From positions 1 through 7,276 of the forward strand of contig JAJDBL010000305.1 of assembly GCA_029261375.1 (NCBI GenBank): DNA of 7,276 nt. Direction: 5' to 3'. The DNA comes from Nitrospirales bacterium. GTDB lineage: Bacteria; Nitrospirota; Nitrospiria; Nitrospirales; UBA2166. A program made the position numbers and the translations under genes. This document shows positions 1 through 6,502 of this stretch, one piece after another. Positions within the stretch are counted from its first letter, which is position 1. The number at the start of each line of letters is the position of its first letter. The notes below the pieces were generated by a model, which saw only the letters and a list, made by a program, of their open reading frames with translations, made no database searches and was not told the DNA's origin.

Positions 1-937
1 GCATCGTCGCAACACCTGCATACACAAGATTCGATACGGCCTGCATGAGCCCAAACACCCATAAGGCTGTGAGTATTCCCCAACGACTGGTGTAGACACC
101 GCCGATCATGGCGCCCGCGATCGTGCACACGACGCCGACAGTTCCTGGAACCAAACCGATCTGAACTGGCGTAAAGTCTCGGTCGACCCAAAACGGTTTG
201 ACCATAGGCCCCATCGCCATATCGCCAAGTTTAAACGCCAAGATAAACAGCACGACGAAAACAAAACCTGGCATGGTAGACAGCTGGCGAAATGGTGTCA
301 TGACAGCGTCTGCAACGGTATTCACTTGTCGTCGCGTAAATTGCGGCGTGGGCGCTCGAGTACACACGACGGCATAGACTCCGATGAGCAGAGCCGTTCC
401 AAGAAACGCCCAGTTCCATCCAGTCTTCCCGGCAACAACGAGGAACAACCCACCCGAGCCGATGAGCGCGACGCGATACGCGGCCACACGTATTCCATTG
501 GCAACGCCAAGCTGTTTTTCGTCAAGCAGCTCGATCGTGTACGCGTCAATCGCAATGTCCTGCGTCGCAGAGAGCACAGCCAGTATGACGAGAAGTGTCC
601 AAATCGCCGGCATCGATGTGTCCGGATGAACCGTAATGAAGGCCGCCGTACACAACGCCAACAAACACTGACATGAGACGATCCACGACCGACGTTGCCC
701 AATGGCGTCAACCGCCGGTGCCCAGAACACTTTAAACGTCCAGGCTAACCCCGCTGCACTCATCAAACCAATTTCGTGCAGACTGACACCGTGAAGCCGG
801 AAATACACCGGCATAGCGTCGAAGAACAAACCAAAGGGAAACCCTTCGGCAAAATAAAGAATACCAACCCAGAGAAACGCTGTTTGTGCAGTATTGGAGT
901 GAAATAATTTAGGAAGAAAGCGGATTGAAGAAGTCAT
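1..937 (-). CDS. AmpG-like major facilitator superfamily permease (3' end beyond the window)
   Basis: Inner-membrane transporter of the AmpG/PAT branch of the major facilitator superfamily; AmpG proteins bring anhydro-muropeptides released from the wall back into the cytoplasm. I translated 312 codons on the minus strand; the frame is open to the left edge, so the C-terminal part is missing (relatives are roughly 400-490 residues). The visible part has about nine hydrophobic segments (roughly residues 20-46, 54-76, 85-103, 111-132, 152-170, 174-193, 222-243, 257-280, 286-308) and a polar central loop near 194-220. Family signatures are GLAWTFKVFWAPAVD (63-77) followed by RRSW, and ATQDIAIDAY (124-133), which parallels SASQDIVFDAW in E. 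coli AmpG as I remember it; AAYR and SGG follow at 152-163. I chose ATG at 937 because it is the first start before the hydrophobic region; the ribosome binding site is weak. Family assignment is firm, but the substrate is inferred and could be another small solute. Confidence 0.9.
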   Translation of the reverse strand, partial: MTSSIRFLPKLFHSNTAQTAFLWVGILYFAEGFPFGLFFDAMPVYFRLHGVSLHEIGLMSAAGLAWTFKVFWAPAVDAIGQRRSWIVSCQCLLALCTAAFITVHPDTSMPAIWTLLVILAVLSATQDIAIDAYTIELLDEKQLGVANGIRVAAYRVALIGSGGLFLVVAGKTGWNWAFLGTALLIGVYAVVCTRAPTPQFTRRQVNTVADAVMTPFRQLSTMPGFVFVVLFILAFKLGDMAMGPMVKPFWVDRDFTPVQIGLVPGTVGVVCTIAGAMIGGVYTSRWGILTALWVFGLMQAVSNLVYAGVATM

Positions 938-999
938 AGCTTTTGGAATTTTCGCGGCGCAGGAAATTAGAGGCTGTTCAAAAGGCTCTTCCAGTCCTG

Positions 1000-1019
1000 C
1001 CCTGAGTCTCGTCGAAGGG
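1000..1019. repeat. REP-like short palindromic motif nested in the larger element
   Basis: The 20-base stretch begins CCCTGAG and ends CGAAGGG, so its CCCT and AGGG ends can pair. It resembles the widespread extragenic motif of the form CCCTGAGC...TGTCGAAGGG. It sits between the outer inverted repeat and the inner hairpin of the 972-1114 element. Whether it is an integral part of that element or a later insertion cannot be decided from a single copy. Confidence 0.45.
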
Positions 1020-1040
1020 AAGGCCGAAGCGAGCAACGGA

Positions 1041-1068
1041 GGCGAATCGTACTACCGTACGTTCAGCC
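1041..1068. repeat. Internal hairpin of the intergenic element
   Basis: CGTAC (1048-1052) and GTACG (1057-1061) form a perfect 5-bp stem with a TACC loop. The stem extends outward through GAA (1044-1046) with TTC (1062-1064) and GGC (1041-1043) with GCC (1066-1068), with single-base bulges at T1047 and A1065, giving 11 base pairs in all. This is seen by manual pairing; no folding energy was computed. Confidence 0.6.
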
Positions 1069-1123
1069 GAACTGCGCGAAGCGAGAACGAAGCTGGCGTG
1101 CCTTTTGAACAGCCCTGCCGCCG

Positions 1124-1732
1124 TCAATCGAAGGTTGCCGGATGCGCCTTAAAATCTGCCTTCAAGTATTGATATGCTGCTATCATTTTTCGGAGTAGCG
1201 GCTCTTGGCTTCGATCACCACCTCGAGCGTCAGGGTGAAGATCCCTAATCTTATTTCTGAAGGTTGTCGTAATCTCACGTTGGGTTGTTCCCGGCGGAAG
1301 ACCCAGAACCTCAAAGGCCTCTGACAACGAGTTGATCTCGCTGCGCGCCTCGCTCGGATCTCCACCCGATCCGCCTGCGGCCTTCTGAAAGAAATCAAAG
1401 AGAGATGGCTTTCGCCGGCGCCTCCGACGCCGGCCTCGTATTTCGGCATCCAGGTCGTCAAACTGATCTTCAATATAATCTAAGCGCCCCTCAAGACGTC
1501 GCAATCCTGCCAGATTATTGGGCCCTTCAAGTTCGTCCACAATGACCGAGACGACACGAAGGATATCTTCGACCTTGGACTCATATCGCAAATATTCATC
1601 CACACGATCTTCAAAAAGATGATCAAGCCCATAGGTGATGCTCTGCTCGATATACCCGTAAAAGATCTTGATGCGACGCTTCAGTCGCTTACGGATTTCC
1701 CAGAGAGGAAGATGTCCATCATATTTTGGCAT
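1124..1732 (-). CDS. Small protein with C-terminal J domain (atypical DnaJ-like co-chaperone)
   Basis: A 202-residue soluble protein with no signal peptide or membrane segment. Residues about 1-98 are charged and look helical, possibly coiled coil. Seven consecutive arginines (101-107) and K108 follow, then a Phe-rich LFDFF (111-115) and a Gly/Ser-rich linker (about 118-130). A J domain covers about 136-192: EAFEVLGLPPGTT, the HPD motif at 166-168 and a final helix with AAYQYLK (185-191). J domains stimulate the ATPase of Hsp70 (DnaK) through the HPD loop, so a co-chaperone role is the likely job; the client is unknown. It lacks the Gly/Phe region and zinc-finger repeats of true DnaJ, and its J domain is C-terminal rather than N-terminal. 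An in-frame stop at 1742-1744 limits upstream extension, so ATG at 1732 is the best start, although I see no good Shine-Dalgarno sequence. A 96-nt gap separates it from the RidA gene upstream; I see no clear promoter there. Confidence 0.85.
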   Translation of the reverse strand: MPKYDGHLPLWEIRKRLKRRIKIFYGYIEQSITYGLDHLFEDRVDEYLRYESKVEDILRVVSVIVDELEGPNNLAGLRRLEGRLDYIEDQFDDLDAEIRGRRRRRRRKPSLFDFFQKAAGGSGGDPSEARSEINSLSEAFEVLGLPPGTTQREITTTFRNKIRDLHPDARGGDRSQEPLLRKMIAAYQYLKADFKAHPATFD

Positions 1733-1828
1733 CCAGGGAACTTAGCAGGAACCGGAAGATACTGCTATGCGATGAGGACGCGTCACAGAGTTCAGGAAAA
1801 CATCCGCCCTAGATTGCGAGACCCCGCG

Positions 1829-2272
1829 TTATATGGCCTGGACAATAAGCTCGAGTTCTATCGGCGCGTTGAGCGGAAGTTCCGCTGCACCGAGGGCGAG
1901 GCGTGCGTGACGCCCGACGTCTCCGAAGACTTCCACGAGAAAATCAGAGGCTCCGTTGACCACATGAGGCTGCTGGGTAAAGCCTGATGCCGAGGCAACA
2001 TGGCCAGACATCCTAACAATTCTTGCGACATTGTCGAGGCTTCCCAACTGATTTTTGATCGAGGCTAATGCCAGAATCGCCGCCAGCTTTGCGGCTTCGT
2101 ATCCCTGTTCAACTGAGACCTCTTCACCACATTTGCCTTCAAAGACTAACTTGCCTTCACGAAGCGGCAAAATTCCGCTGAGGAATAAGAGATTCCCAGC
2201 TAAAACGGCGGGGACATAAGTGGCTAGTGGTGACGGCGGAGCAGGAAGGACGATGCCCAGCCGTTCGAGCAC
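1829..2272 (-). CDS. RidA/YjgF/UK114 family protein (enamine/imine deaminase-like)
   Basis: Small cytosolic protein of 147 residues from the Rid family, whose trimeric members hydrolyse reactive enamine/imine intermediates such as 2-aminoacrylate formed by PLP enzymes. The opening LERLGIVLPAPPSPLATYVP, the LLFLSGILPLREGKL segment (28-42), the QPHVVNGASDLLVEVFG-like stretch (101-117) and GRHARLALGAAELP (120-133) fit the YER057c/UK114-like subgroup of bacterial RidA homologues. R124 in HARLALG lines up by motif with the catalytic arginine (Arg105) of canonical RidA. The subgroup differs from archetypal RidA, so deaminase activity is inferred and I do not give the symbol. The start is GTG at 2272, four bases after the mltG stop (TGA-CGAG-GTG). 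I see no strong ribosome binding site, so translation probably depends on coupling to mltG. Confidence 0.9.
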   Translation of the reverse strand: MLERLGIVLPAPPSPLATYVPAVLAGNLLFLSGILPLREGKLVFEGKCGEEVSVEQGYEAAKLAAILALASIKNQLGSLDNVARIVRMSGHVASASGFTQQPHVVNGASDFLVEVFGDVGRHARLALGAAELPLNAPIELELIVQAI

Positions 2273-2276
2273 CTCG

Positions 2277-3287
2277 TCAGGACGTGCGACGGTTTGGCCT
2301 CTTTTGGTATTGGTACACCGCCCGTGAGTGCTCAGCTAATGTGCTGGAAAAGTGGTGAAAGCCGTTGTTTTTTGAGACAAAATAGAGGTACGGGACCGAC
2401 GCCGGATGAAGCGCGGCCATGATTGAATCCCAACCAGGGTTCGCAATCGGCCCTGGAGGAAGTCCACGAACACGGTAGGTATTGTACGGCGACGCATACC
2501 TGAGATCAGGTTTTCGAAGATTTCCATCAAAAGCAGGCAGCGCATAGATCACTGTAGGGTCGCTTTGCAGGAGCATGCCGCGCTTGAGTCGATTGTGAAA
2601 CACCGCAGAGATCAGCTCTCGTTCCTCGCCCGCTCCGGTCTCCTTTTCGATCATCGATGCCAGAGTTAACACTTCAAGGGCAGTGAGCCCACGTTCACTC
2701 GCTTGCTTCTCTATGTCGGGGGTATACCGTTGCTTGAACTGACCGACCATCACTTGAATGATCTCGCGCGGTGAGGTGCCATGATGGAACCGATATGTAT
2801 CGGGAAAGAGAAAACCCTCGAGCGTCTCGGCTTCGATGCCGAGCGTACGGATCACATCTTGATCTTGTGCTGCCGTCACGAAGCGTTCGGCGCTCGTGAT
2901 GCCGACATTCTCAAGAACCTCTCCAATCTGGGACATCGAATACCCTTCTGGGATGGTGACCCAGTACGGCATGGTTTGGCCCTTCGCGAGCACATCGAGA
3001 ATGGTAGACGGAGCCATTCCGGTATTCAGGTCATATCTCCCAGGATGAATCTGCTCTTCAATGCCCACCAGCTTTCCCAACATCACGAATGCGGTGGGCT
3101 CAGTAATGAAGCCGGCCTCCGCAATCTGACGCGCCACCTGACCAAAGTTGGCGCCTTCCTCCACCGTGATGATTTTATGAACGACCACTTCTTGATCGCC
3201 CTGCACTGGCAGGTACAGCACCCGTACCGTGTACAGCGCTAAAGTCGAACACAGAATCAGTGCCAGGACAACGCTCCATCTAGTCAT
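2277..3287 (-). CDS. mltG: Endolytic murein transglycosylase MltG (YceG family)
   Basis: Inner-membrane lytic transglycosylase of 336 residues that cuts nascent glycan strands and is thought to act as the terminase of peptidoglycan polymerisation. A single N-terminal membrane anchor lies at about residues 5-26, leaving the rest in the periplasm. A LysM-like part follows (about 38-105, with ITVEEGANFGQVA and HPGRYDL), then the catalytic YceG domain. The signature LASMIEKETG (209-218) carries E214, which corresponds to catalytic Glu218 of E. coli MltG. Other family motifs are EGFLFPDTY (157-165), HNRL (231-234), LQSDPTVIYAL (240-250), GLPPGPIANPG (275-285) and YLYFVSKNNGFHHFS (300-314). Length matches the family (E. 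coli 340). The ATG overlaps the end of ruvX by 8 nt and has a strong ribosome binding site; the RidA gene follows after 4 nt. All expected residues are intact. Confidence 0.97.
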   Translation of the reverse strand: MTRWSVVLALILCSTLALYTVRVLYLPVQGDQEVVVHKIITVEEGANFGQVARQIAEAGFITEPTAFVMLGKLVGIEEQIHPGRYDLNTGMAPSTILDVLAKGQTMPYWVTIPEGYSMSQIGEVLENVGITSAERFVTAAQDQDVIRTLGIEAETLEGFLFPDTYRFHHGTSPREIIQVMVGQFKQRYTPDIEKQASERGLTALEVLTLASMIEKETGAGEERELISAVFHNRLKRGMLLQSDPTVIYALPAFDGNLRKPDLRYASPYNTYRVRGLPPGPIANPGWDSIMAALHPASVPYLYFVSKNNGFHHFSSTLAEHSRAVYQYQKRPNRRTS

Positions 3288-3723
3288 CGATCACCTCACC
3301 GCCATGTGCGGAACGAAGGCTGTCTAGATAACTCTGAAGAATAAGCACGGATGCCACTTGATCGACCACTTCGGTACGTTTTCTACGGCTGCGCGTGGTC
3401 TGCTGAAGTATACGTTCCGCCATCACCGTTGTGAGCCGCTCGTCCCAGGGCACAATCTGAATATCGAGCGCTGAGGAGAGTTGATCGATGAACTTCGTGA
3501 CCCGTTTCGCGGAGATTCCAAGATCCCCGTTCATATGCTTCGGAAGTCCAACCGCGATGGCCTCGACATCATAAGTATGAACCAAATGTTTGATATGTTC
3601 CATATCTTCTGCACGTGAGCGTCGGTGATAGGTTTCAACTGGATGCGCCATGAAGCCCAGTTCATCGCTTACGGCAACGCCAATTCGCTTTTCCCCATGG
3701 TCTAGGCCTAACAACCGCTTCAT
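3280..3723 (-). CDS. ruvX: RuvX/YqgF, RNase H-fold nuclease for 16S rRNA 5' maturation
   Basis: Cytosolic protein of 147 residues from the YqgF family, which adopts an RNase H-like fold resembling the RuvC resolvase and is known for processing the 5' end of pre-16S rRNA; it was once proposed as a Holliday junction resolvase. The motif LLGLDHGEKRIGVAVSD (4-20) contains the first active-site aspartate, D8. VGLPKHMNGDLG (58-69), WDERLTT (93-99) and VVDQVASVLILQSYL (119-133, with D121) are the remaining family blocks. The frame extends further upstream to an ATG at 3792 inside alaS, but the extra 23 residues do not resemble the family and the conserved N-terminus begins at MKRLLGLD, so I chose ATG at 3723. 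This leaves 19 nt after the alaS stop. The upstream sequence has only a weak Shine-Dalgarno match. The stop overlaps the mltG start. Confidence 0.96.
   Translation of the reverse strand: MKRLLGLDHGEKRIGVAVSDELGFMAHPVETYHRRSRAEDMEHIKHLVHTYDVEAIAVGLPKHMNGDLGISAKRVTKFIDQLSSALDIQIVPWDERLTTVMAERILQQTTRSRRKRTEVVDQVASVLILQSYLDSLRSAHGGEVIDD
3290..3297 (-). promoter_or_regulatory. Strong Shine-Dalgarno site for mltG inside the ruvX coding end
   Basis: On the minus strand GAGGTGAT lies two bases before the mltG ATG, with six bases between the GAGG core and the start codon. All eight bases are complementary to the usual 16S rRNA 3' end. It lies within the last codons of ruvX, which fixes the mltG start and suggests that its translation is initiated efficiently in its own right as well as by coupling. 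It is the clearest ribosome binding site in the window. Confidence 0.8.
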
Positions 3724-3742
3724 TGTTGCCAACCCAGGCCGG

Positions 3743-6403
3743 TCACGCGTCGTTTCCGATGACTTCCTGGACCATACGGTCAAGTTCCTCACTCAAGACC
3801 CAATCAAGCTTATCGGGATTTTTTCCACCAGCTTGAGCCATTTCTGGTTTTCCTCCGCCGCGGCCATCAATAGCCGGCGCCAGCGCTTTGACGAAGTTCC
3901 CCGCATGGAAGGTCGGTATGAGATCTTTGGATACACGCACTAAGAGGGCCACAGCGCCATCATCGGTGGAGCCAAGGGCAACGATTCCGGATTTCAGTTT
4001 TGCGAGGTGGGAATCCGAGATGGTTCGCAGATCTTCAGGACTCGCTTTGTCAACGTTCTGGGAACACACCTGAACTGTTCCTATCATGCGAATTCGCGCA
4101 GATTCGGATTGGGTCTGTGACGACGACAGTCGCTGCCTCAGCGTCTCAACGAGCTCGTCTTTCTCTTTGACGAGCGTAAGAGTTTTCTTGGCTTTCGAGA
4201 TCAAATCCGCTGGTGTGGTTTTTAGGATTGACGCGAGCTCGCGAAGTTCCTGTTCCCGTGCCTTGGCATAATCGTCTGCGCCCTGTCCCGTCACGGCTTC
4301 GACCCGGCGCACGCCTGCAGCAATACCCGTTTCATTGATAAGCCGAAATGCGCCAATATCGCCTGTACGTTGGCAATGAGTCCCGCCGCACAATTCCTTG
4401 CTGGCGTTGCCTATTTCGACCATCCGGACTGTTTCACCGTACTTATCTCCAAAAAAGGCCAAGGCCCCACGAGCAAGAGCCTCATCTTTACTCATCTCCT
4501 GTGGGTGCACCACAATGTTCTCACGAATCCACTCATTCACCAGACGTTCCACGTCATCACGCTCACTTCCCGTCAATGATGCCGTATGCGAAAAATCAAA
4601 ACGCAGCCTGTCTGGCGCGACGAGGGACCCAAGCTGTTTCGCATGGGTCCCAAGGATCTCGCGCAACGCCGCATGGAGAAGGTGAGTTGCGGTGTGGTTT
4701 CGCATCGAATCGAAACGCCTCGACCTATTCACCGTCGCCTGCACTGCGTCATTGACGCGAATCCCACCATGAGAGACGAGACCCTGGTGTACACTCAACG
4801 ACGATACAGGGCGCCACGTATTGGAAACCTCTACGACACCCCCTGACGCTCGGATGACGCCTTGATCGCCGACCTGCCCCCCACCTTCCGCATAGAACGG
4901 CGTCTGGTTGAGCACGACCTCAACAGAATCTCCGACCTCGGCTTCATCAACAGCCTGACCATCCTTGATCAACGCCACCACGGTCTCGGATGCGTCCAAA
5001 CAGCTGTGATCCACCGAACCCAGAGGCGTCAACACTCCCAGCTTTGCGCTAACATCCCCGTATACCGGCTTGACTGTGGCTTTTCCAAAACCACCCGCTT
5101 CTCTCGCACGCTTTCGTTGCAGATCGAGGTGAGCGCGGAACCCTTCCTCGTCGACCCTCAGGTTGCTATCGGTCGCGACATCGACAATCAGATCAAGAGG
5201 AAAGCCGTACGTATCGTATAGCTTGAATATGATTTCCCCTGGAATAACAGTCTCTCCTTTTGACAGGACAGACTCAATAATTGGATCTAAAAGCCGCATG
5301 CCTTCATCAAGCGTCGTGATAAAACGTTCCTCTTCCACTCGTGTGGTTTTCACGATAATGTCGCTCGATGAGTGAAGTTCAGGGTAAGGTCCACCCATGG
5401 ACTGAACAATCGTCGGAATAAGTGCGTGCAGAAAAGGTTCCTGAATACCGAGAAGGCGGCCATGGCGCGCGGCACGCCTCAGGATGCGCCGAAGGACATA
5501 TCCTCTCCCCTCGTTCGAGGGTAAGATTCCATCCGTAACGAGAAACGCAATCGCACGGAGATGATCGGCGATGACCTGCATGGATCGATCAGTTTTGAGA
5601 CCCTCACCATACGGTAGGGAGGCGCGATCTCCTATGGCCGCAAGCGAATCACGAAACACATCGGTCGCGTAGTTATTGCTGGTACCTTGCGAGACCGCTG
5701 CAAGACGCTCTAATCCCATCCCCGTATCGATGCTGGGCGCTGGAAGCGGGTGGAGTGCTCCATTATCGTCACGATCGTACTGCATGAAGACAAGATTCCA
5801 GACCTCGAGATAGCGGTCGCAGGAACAGCCAACCGCACAGTTTGGTTTCCCACAACTCAAGGCCAAACCCTGGTCAAGATGGATTTCTGAACACGGTCCA
5901 CACGGACCGGTATCCGCCATCTGCCAGAAATTATCTTTTTCGTCCAATCGAGAGATTCGCGACGGGTCAAGCCCAATCTTACGATGCCAGATATCATATG
6001 CGTCGTCGTCCTCACGAAAGACAGAGACGAAGAGCTTGTCCCTGGGAAGCCCCACATGCTGAGTGAGAAACTCCCAACCATAGGCGATAGCATCGGATTT
6101 AAAGTAATCACCAAAAGAGAAATTCCCAAGCATTTCGAAAAACGTATGGTGTCGTCCGGTCAAACCGACCTGCTCGAGGTCGTTGTGTTTGCCCCCAGCA
6201 CGAATGCACCTTTGGGAAGAAACAGCCCTGGTGTATCCACGCTGCTCCTCGCCAAGAAAGACACTCTTGAATGGCACCATACCCGCGTTGGTAAACAACA
6301 AGGTAGGATCTGCTTGCGGGATGAGCGAGGCACTCGGAACGATCGTGTGATTTCGCTCGGAAAAGTAGTGCAGGAACTGAGCGCGAAGTTCGGAGGAGGT
6401 CAT
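3743..6403 (-). CDS. alaS: Alanyl-tRNA synthetase
   Basis: Class II aminoacyl-tRNA synthetase of 886 residues (E. coli 876) that charges tRNA-Ala with alanine and hydrolyses mischarged Ser- or Gly-tRNA-Ala. The N-terminal aminoacylation domain (about 1-240) has motif 2 around TGRHHTFFEMLGNFSFGDYF (82-101), TGPCGPCSEIH (165-175), a cysteine-rich CGKPNCAVGCSCDR (184-197) and motif 3 GMGLERLA (228-235). The tRNA recognition region follows to about 450. The editing domain carries the zinc site: H570 and H574 in HTATH, C672 and H676 in CGGTH. TPFYAEGGGQVGDQG (501-515) is the usual block before it. The C-terminal region has a coiled-coil-like stretch (about 712-765) and GRGGGKPEMAQAGG (847-860). 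It is complete and all key residues are present. The ATG at 6403 gives the conserved N-terminus SSELRAQFLHYF; only a weak GAAAG lies upstream. It sits 99 nt after recA and 19 nt before ruvX. Confidence 0.98.
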   Translation of the reverse strand: MTSSELRAQFLHYFSERNHTIVPSASLIPQADPTLLFTNAGMVPFKSVFLGEEQRGYTRAVSSQRCIRAGGKHNDLEQVGLTGRHHTFFEMLGNFSFGDYFKSDAIAYGWEFLTQHVGLPRDKLFVSVFREDDDAYDIWHRKIGLDPSRISRLDEKDNFWQMADTGPCGPCSEIHLDQGLALSCGKPNCAVGCSCDRYLEVWNLVFMQYDRDDNGALHPLPAPSIDTGMGLERLAAVSQGTSNNYATDVFRDSLAAIGDRASLPYGEGLKTDRSMQVIADHLRAIAFLVTDGILPSNEGRGYVLRRILRRAARHGRLLGIQEPFLHALIPTIVQSMGGPYPELHSSSDIIVKTTRVEEERFITTLDEGMRLLDPIIESVLSKGETVIPGEIIFKLYDTYGFPLDLIVDVATDSNLRVDEEGFRAHLDLQRKRAREAGGFGKATVKPVYGDVSAKLGVLTPLGSVDHSCLDASETVVALIKDGQAVDEAEVGDSVEVVLNQTPFYAEGGGQVGDQGVIRASGGVVEVSNTWRPVSSLSVHQGLVSHGGIRVNDAVQATVNRSRRFDSMRNHTATHLLHAALREILGTHAKQLGSLVAPDRLRFDFSHTASLTGSERDDVERLVNEWIRENIVVHPQEMSKDEALARGALAFFGDKYGETVRMVEIGNASKELCGGTHCQRTGDIGAFRLINETGIAAGVRRVEAVTGQGADDYAKAREQELRELASILKTTPADLISKAKKTLTLVKEKDELVETLRQRLSSSQTQSESARIRMIGTVQVCSQNVDKASPEDLRTISDSHLAKLKSGIVALGSTDDGAVALLVRVSKDLIPTFHAGNFVKALAPAIDGRGGGKPEMAQAGGKNPDKLDWVLSEELDRMVQEVIGNDA

Positions 6404-6502
6404 AATTTAGCTTTCAGCGGTTGGCTAGTAAATACTACAGACAAGAGTTGGAGTTGCGTTGAGATTTATCGCTCGCTCTGTGCGGAGCACTGACCGGGTG
6501 CG

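Larger units (their letters stand above)
972..1114. repeat. Non-coding element with 15-bp terminal inverted repeats (MITE- or REP-like)
   Basis: The ends are a perfect 15-bp inverted repeat: GGCTGTTCAAAAGGC at 972-986 and its reverse complement at 1100-1114. Just inside, CCAG (991-994) pairs with CTGG (1093-1096). The core holds a further hairpin (1041-1068) and an imperfect direct repeat, CGAAGCGAGCAACG at 1025-1038 and CGAAGCGAGAACG at 1077-1089, differing by one base. I found no open reading frame of interest in it and no obvious target-site duplication at its edges. It fills most of the gap between the J-domain gene (stop 9 nt away) and the permease gene (start 34 nt away). As minus-strand RNA it would fold into a long stem-loop right after the J-domain stop codon, but no U-run follows, so a classical terminator is not clear. 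I recall similar intergenic elements scattered in Nitrospira genomes; copy number cannot be judged from one copy. Confidence 0.75.

Noticed and set aside
326..676. Plus-strand open frames opposite the permease gene
   Set aside because: The minus-strand frame gives a coherent AmpG-like membrane protein with family motifs. The plus-strand products are Arg/Ser-rich with no recognisable domain, typical of the shadow of a real gene.
962..1124. Target-site duplication flanking the inverted-repeat element
   Set aside because: The bases next to the two ends (TTAGA on the left, CTGCC on the right) do not match, so no recent transposition mark can be claimed.
1733..1828. Possible small RNA or promoter in the gap upstream of the J-domain gene
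   Set aside because: I see no convincing hairpin with a T-run, no promoter boxes and no small frame with a good ribosome binding site in these 96 bases.
1619..1987. 122-residue plus-strand frame across the RidA gene and J-domain gene ends
   Set aside because: It runs antisense through two supported genes and their gap, has no recognisable motif, and is best explained as chance.
3724..3792. Longer RuvX start at 3792 overlapping alaS
   Set aside because: The extra 23 residues are unlike the YqgF family, whose conserved N-terminus begins at the ATG at 3723.
4348..4846. Several plus-strand frames opposite alaS
   Set aside because: They lie wholly inside the conserved editing-domain coding region of alaS on the other strand and show no domain of their own.
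6404..6460. AT-richer stretch before alaS as a sigma-70 promoter
   Set aside because: There are TATTTA-like bases on the minus strand, but no -35 box at a proper distance, so I do not call a promoter.
6480..6490. Small hairpin GTGC-GGA-GCAC after recA as a terminator
   Set aside because: The stem is only 4 bp and no U-run follows on the minus strand. It could be chance, so recA-alaS read-through cannot be excluded.
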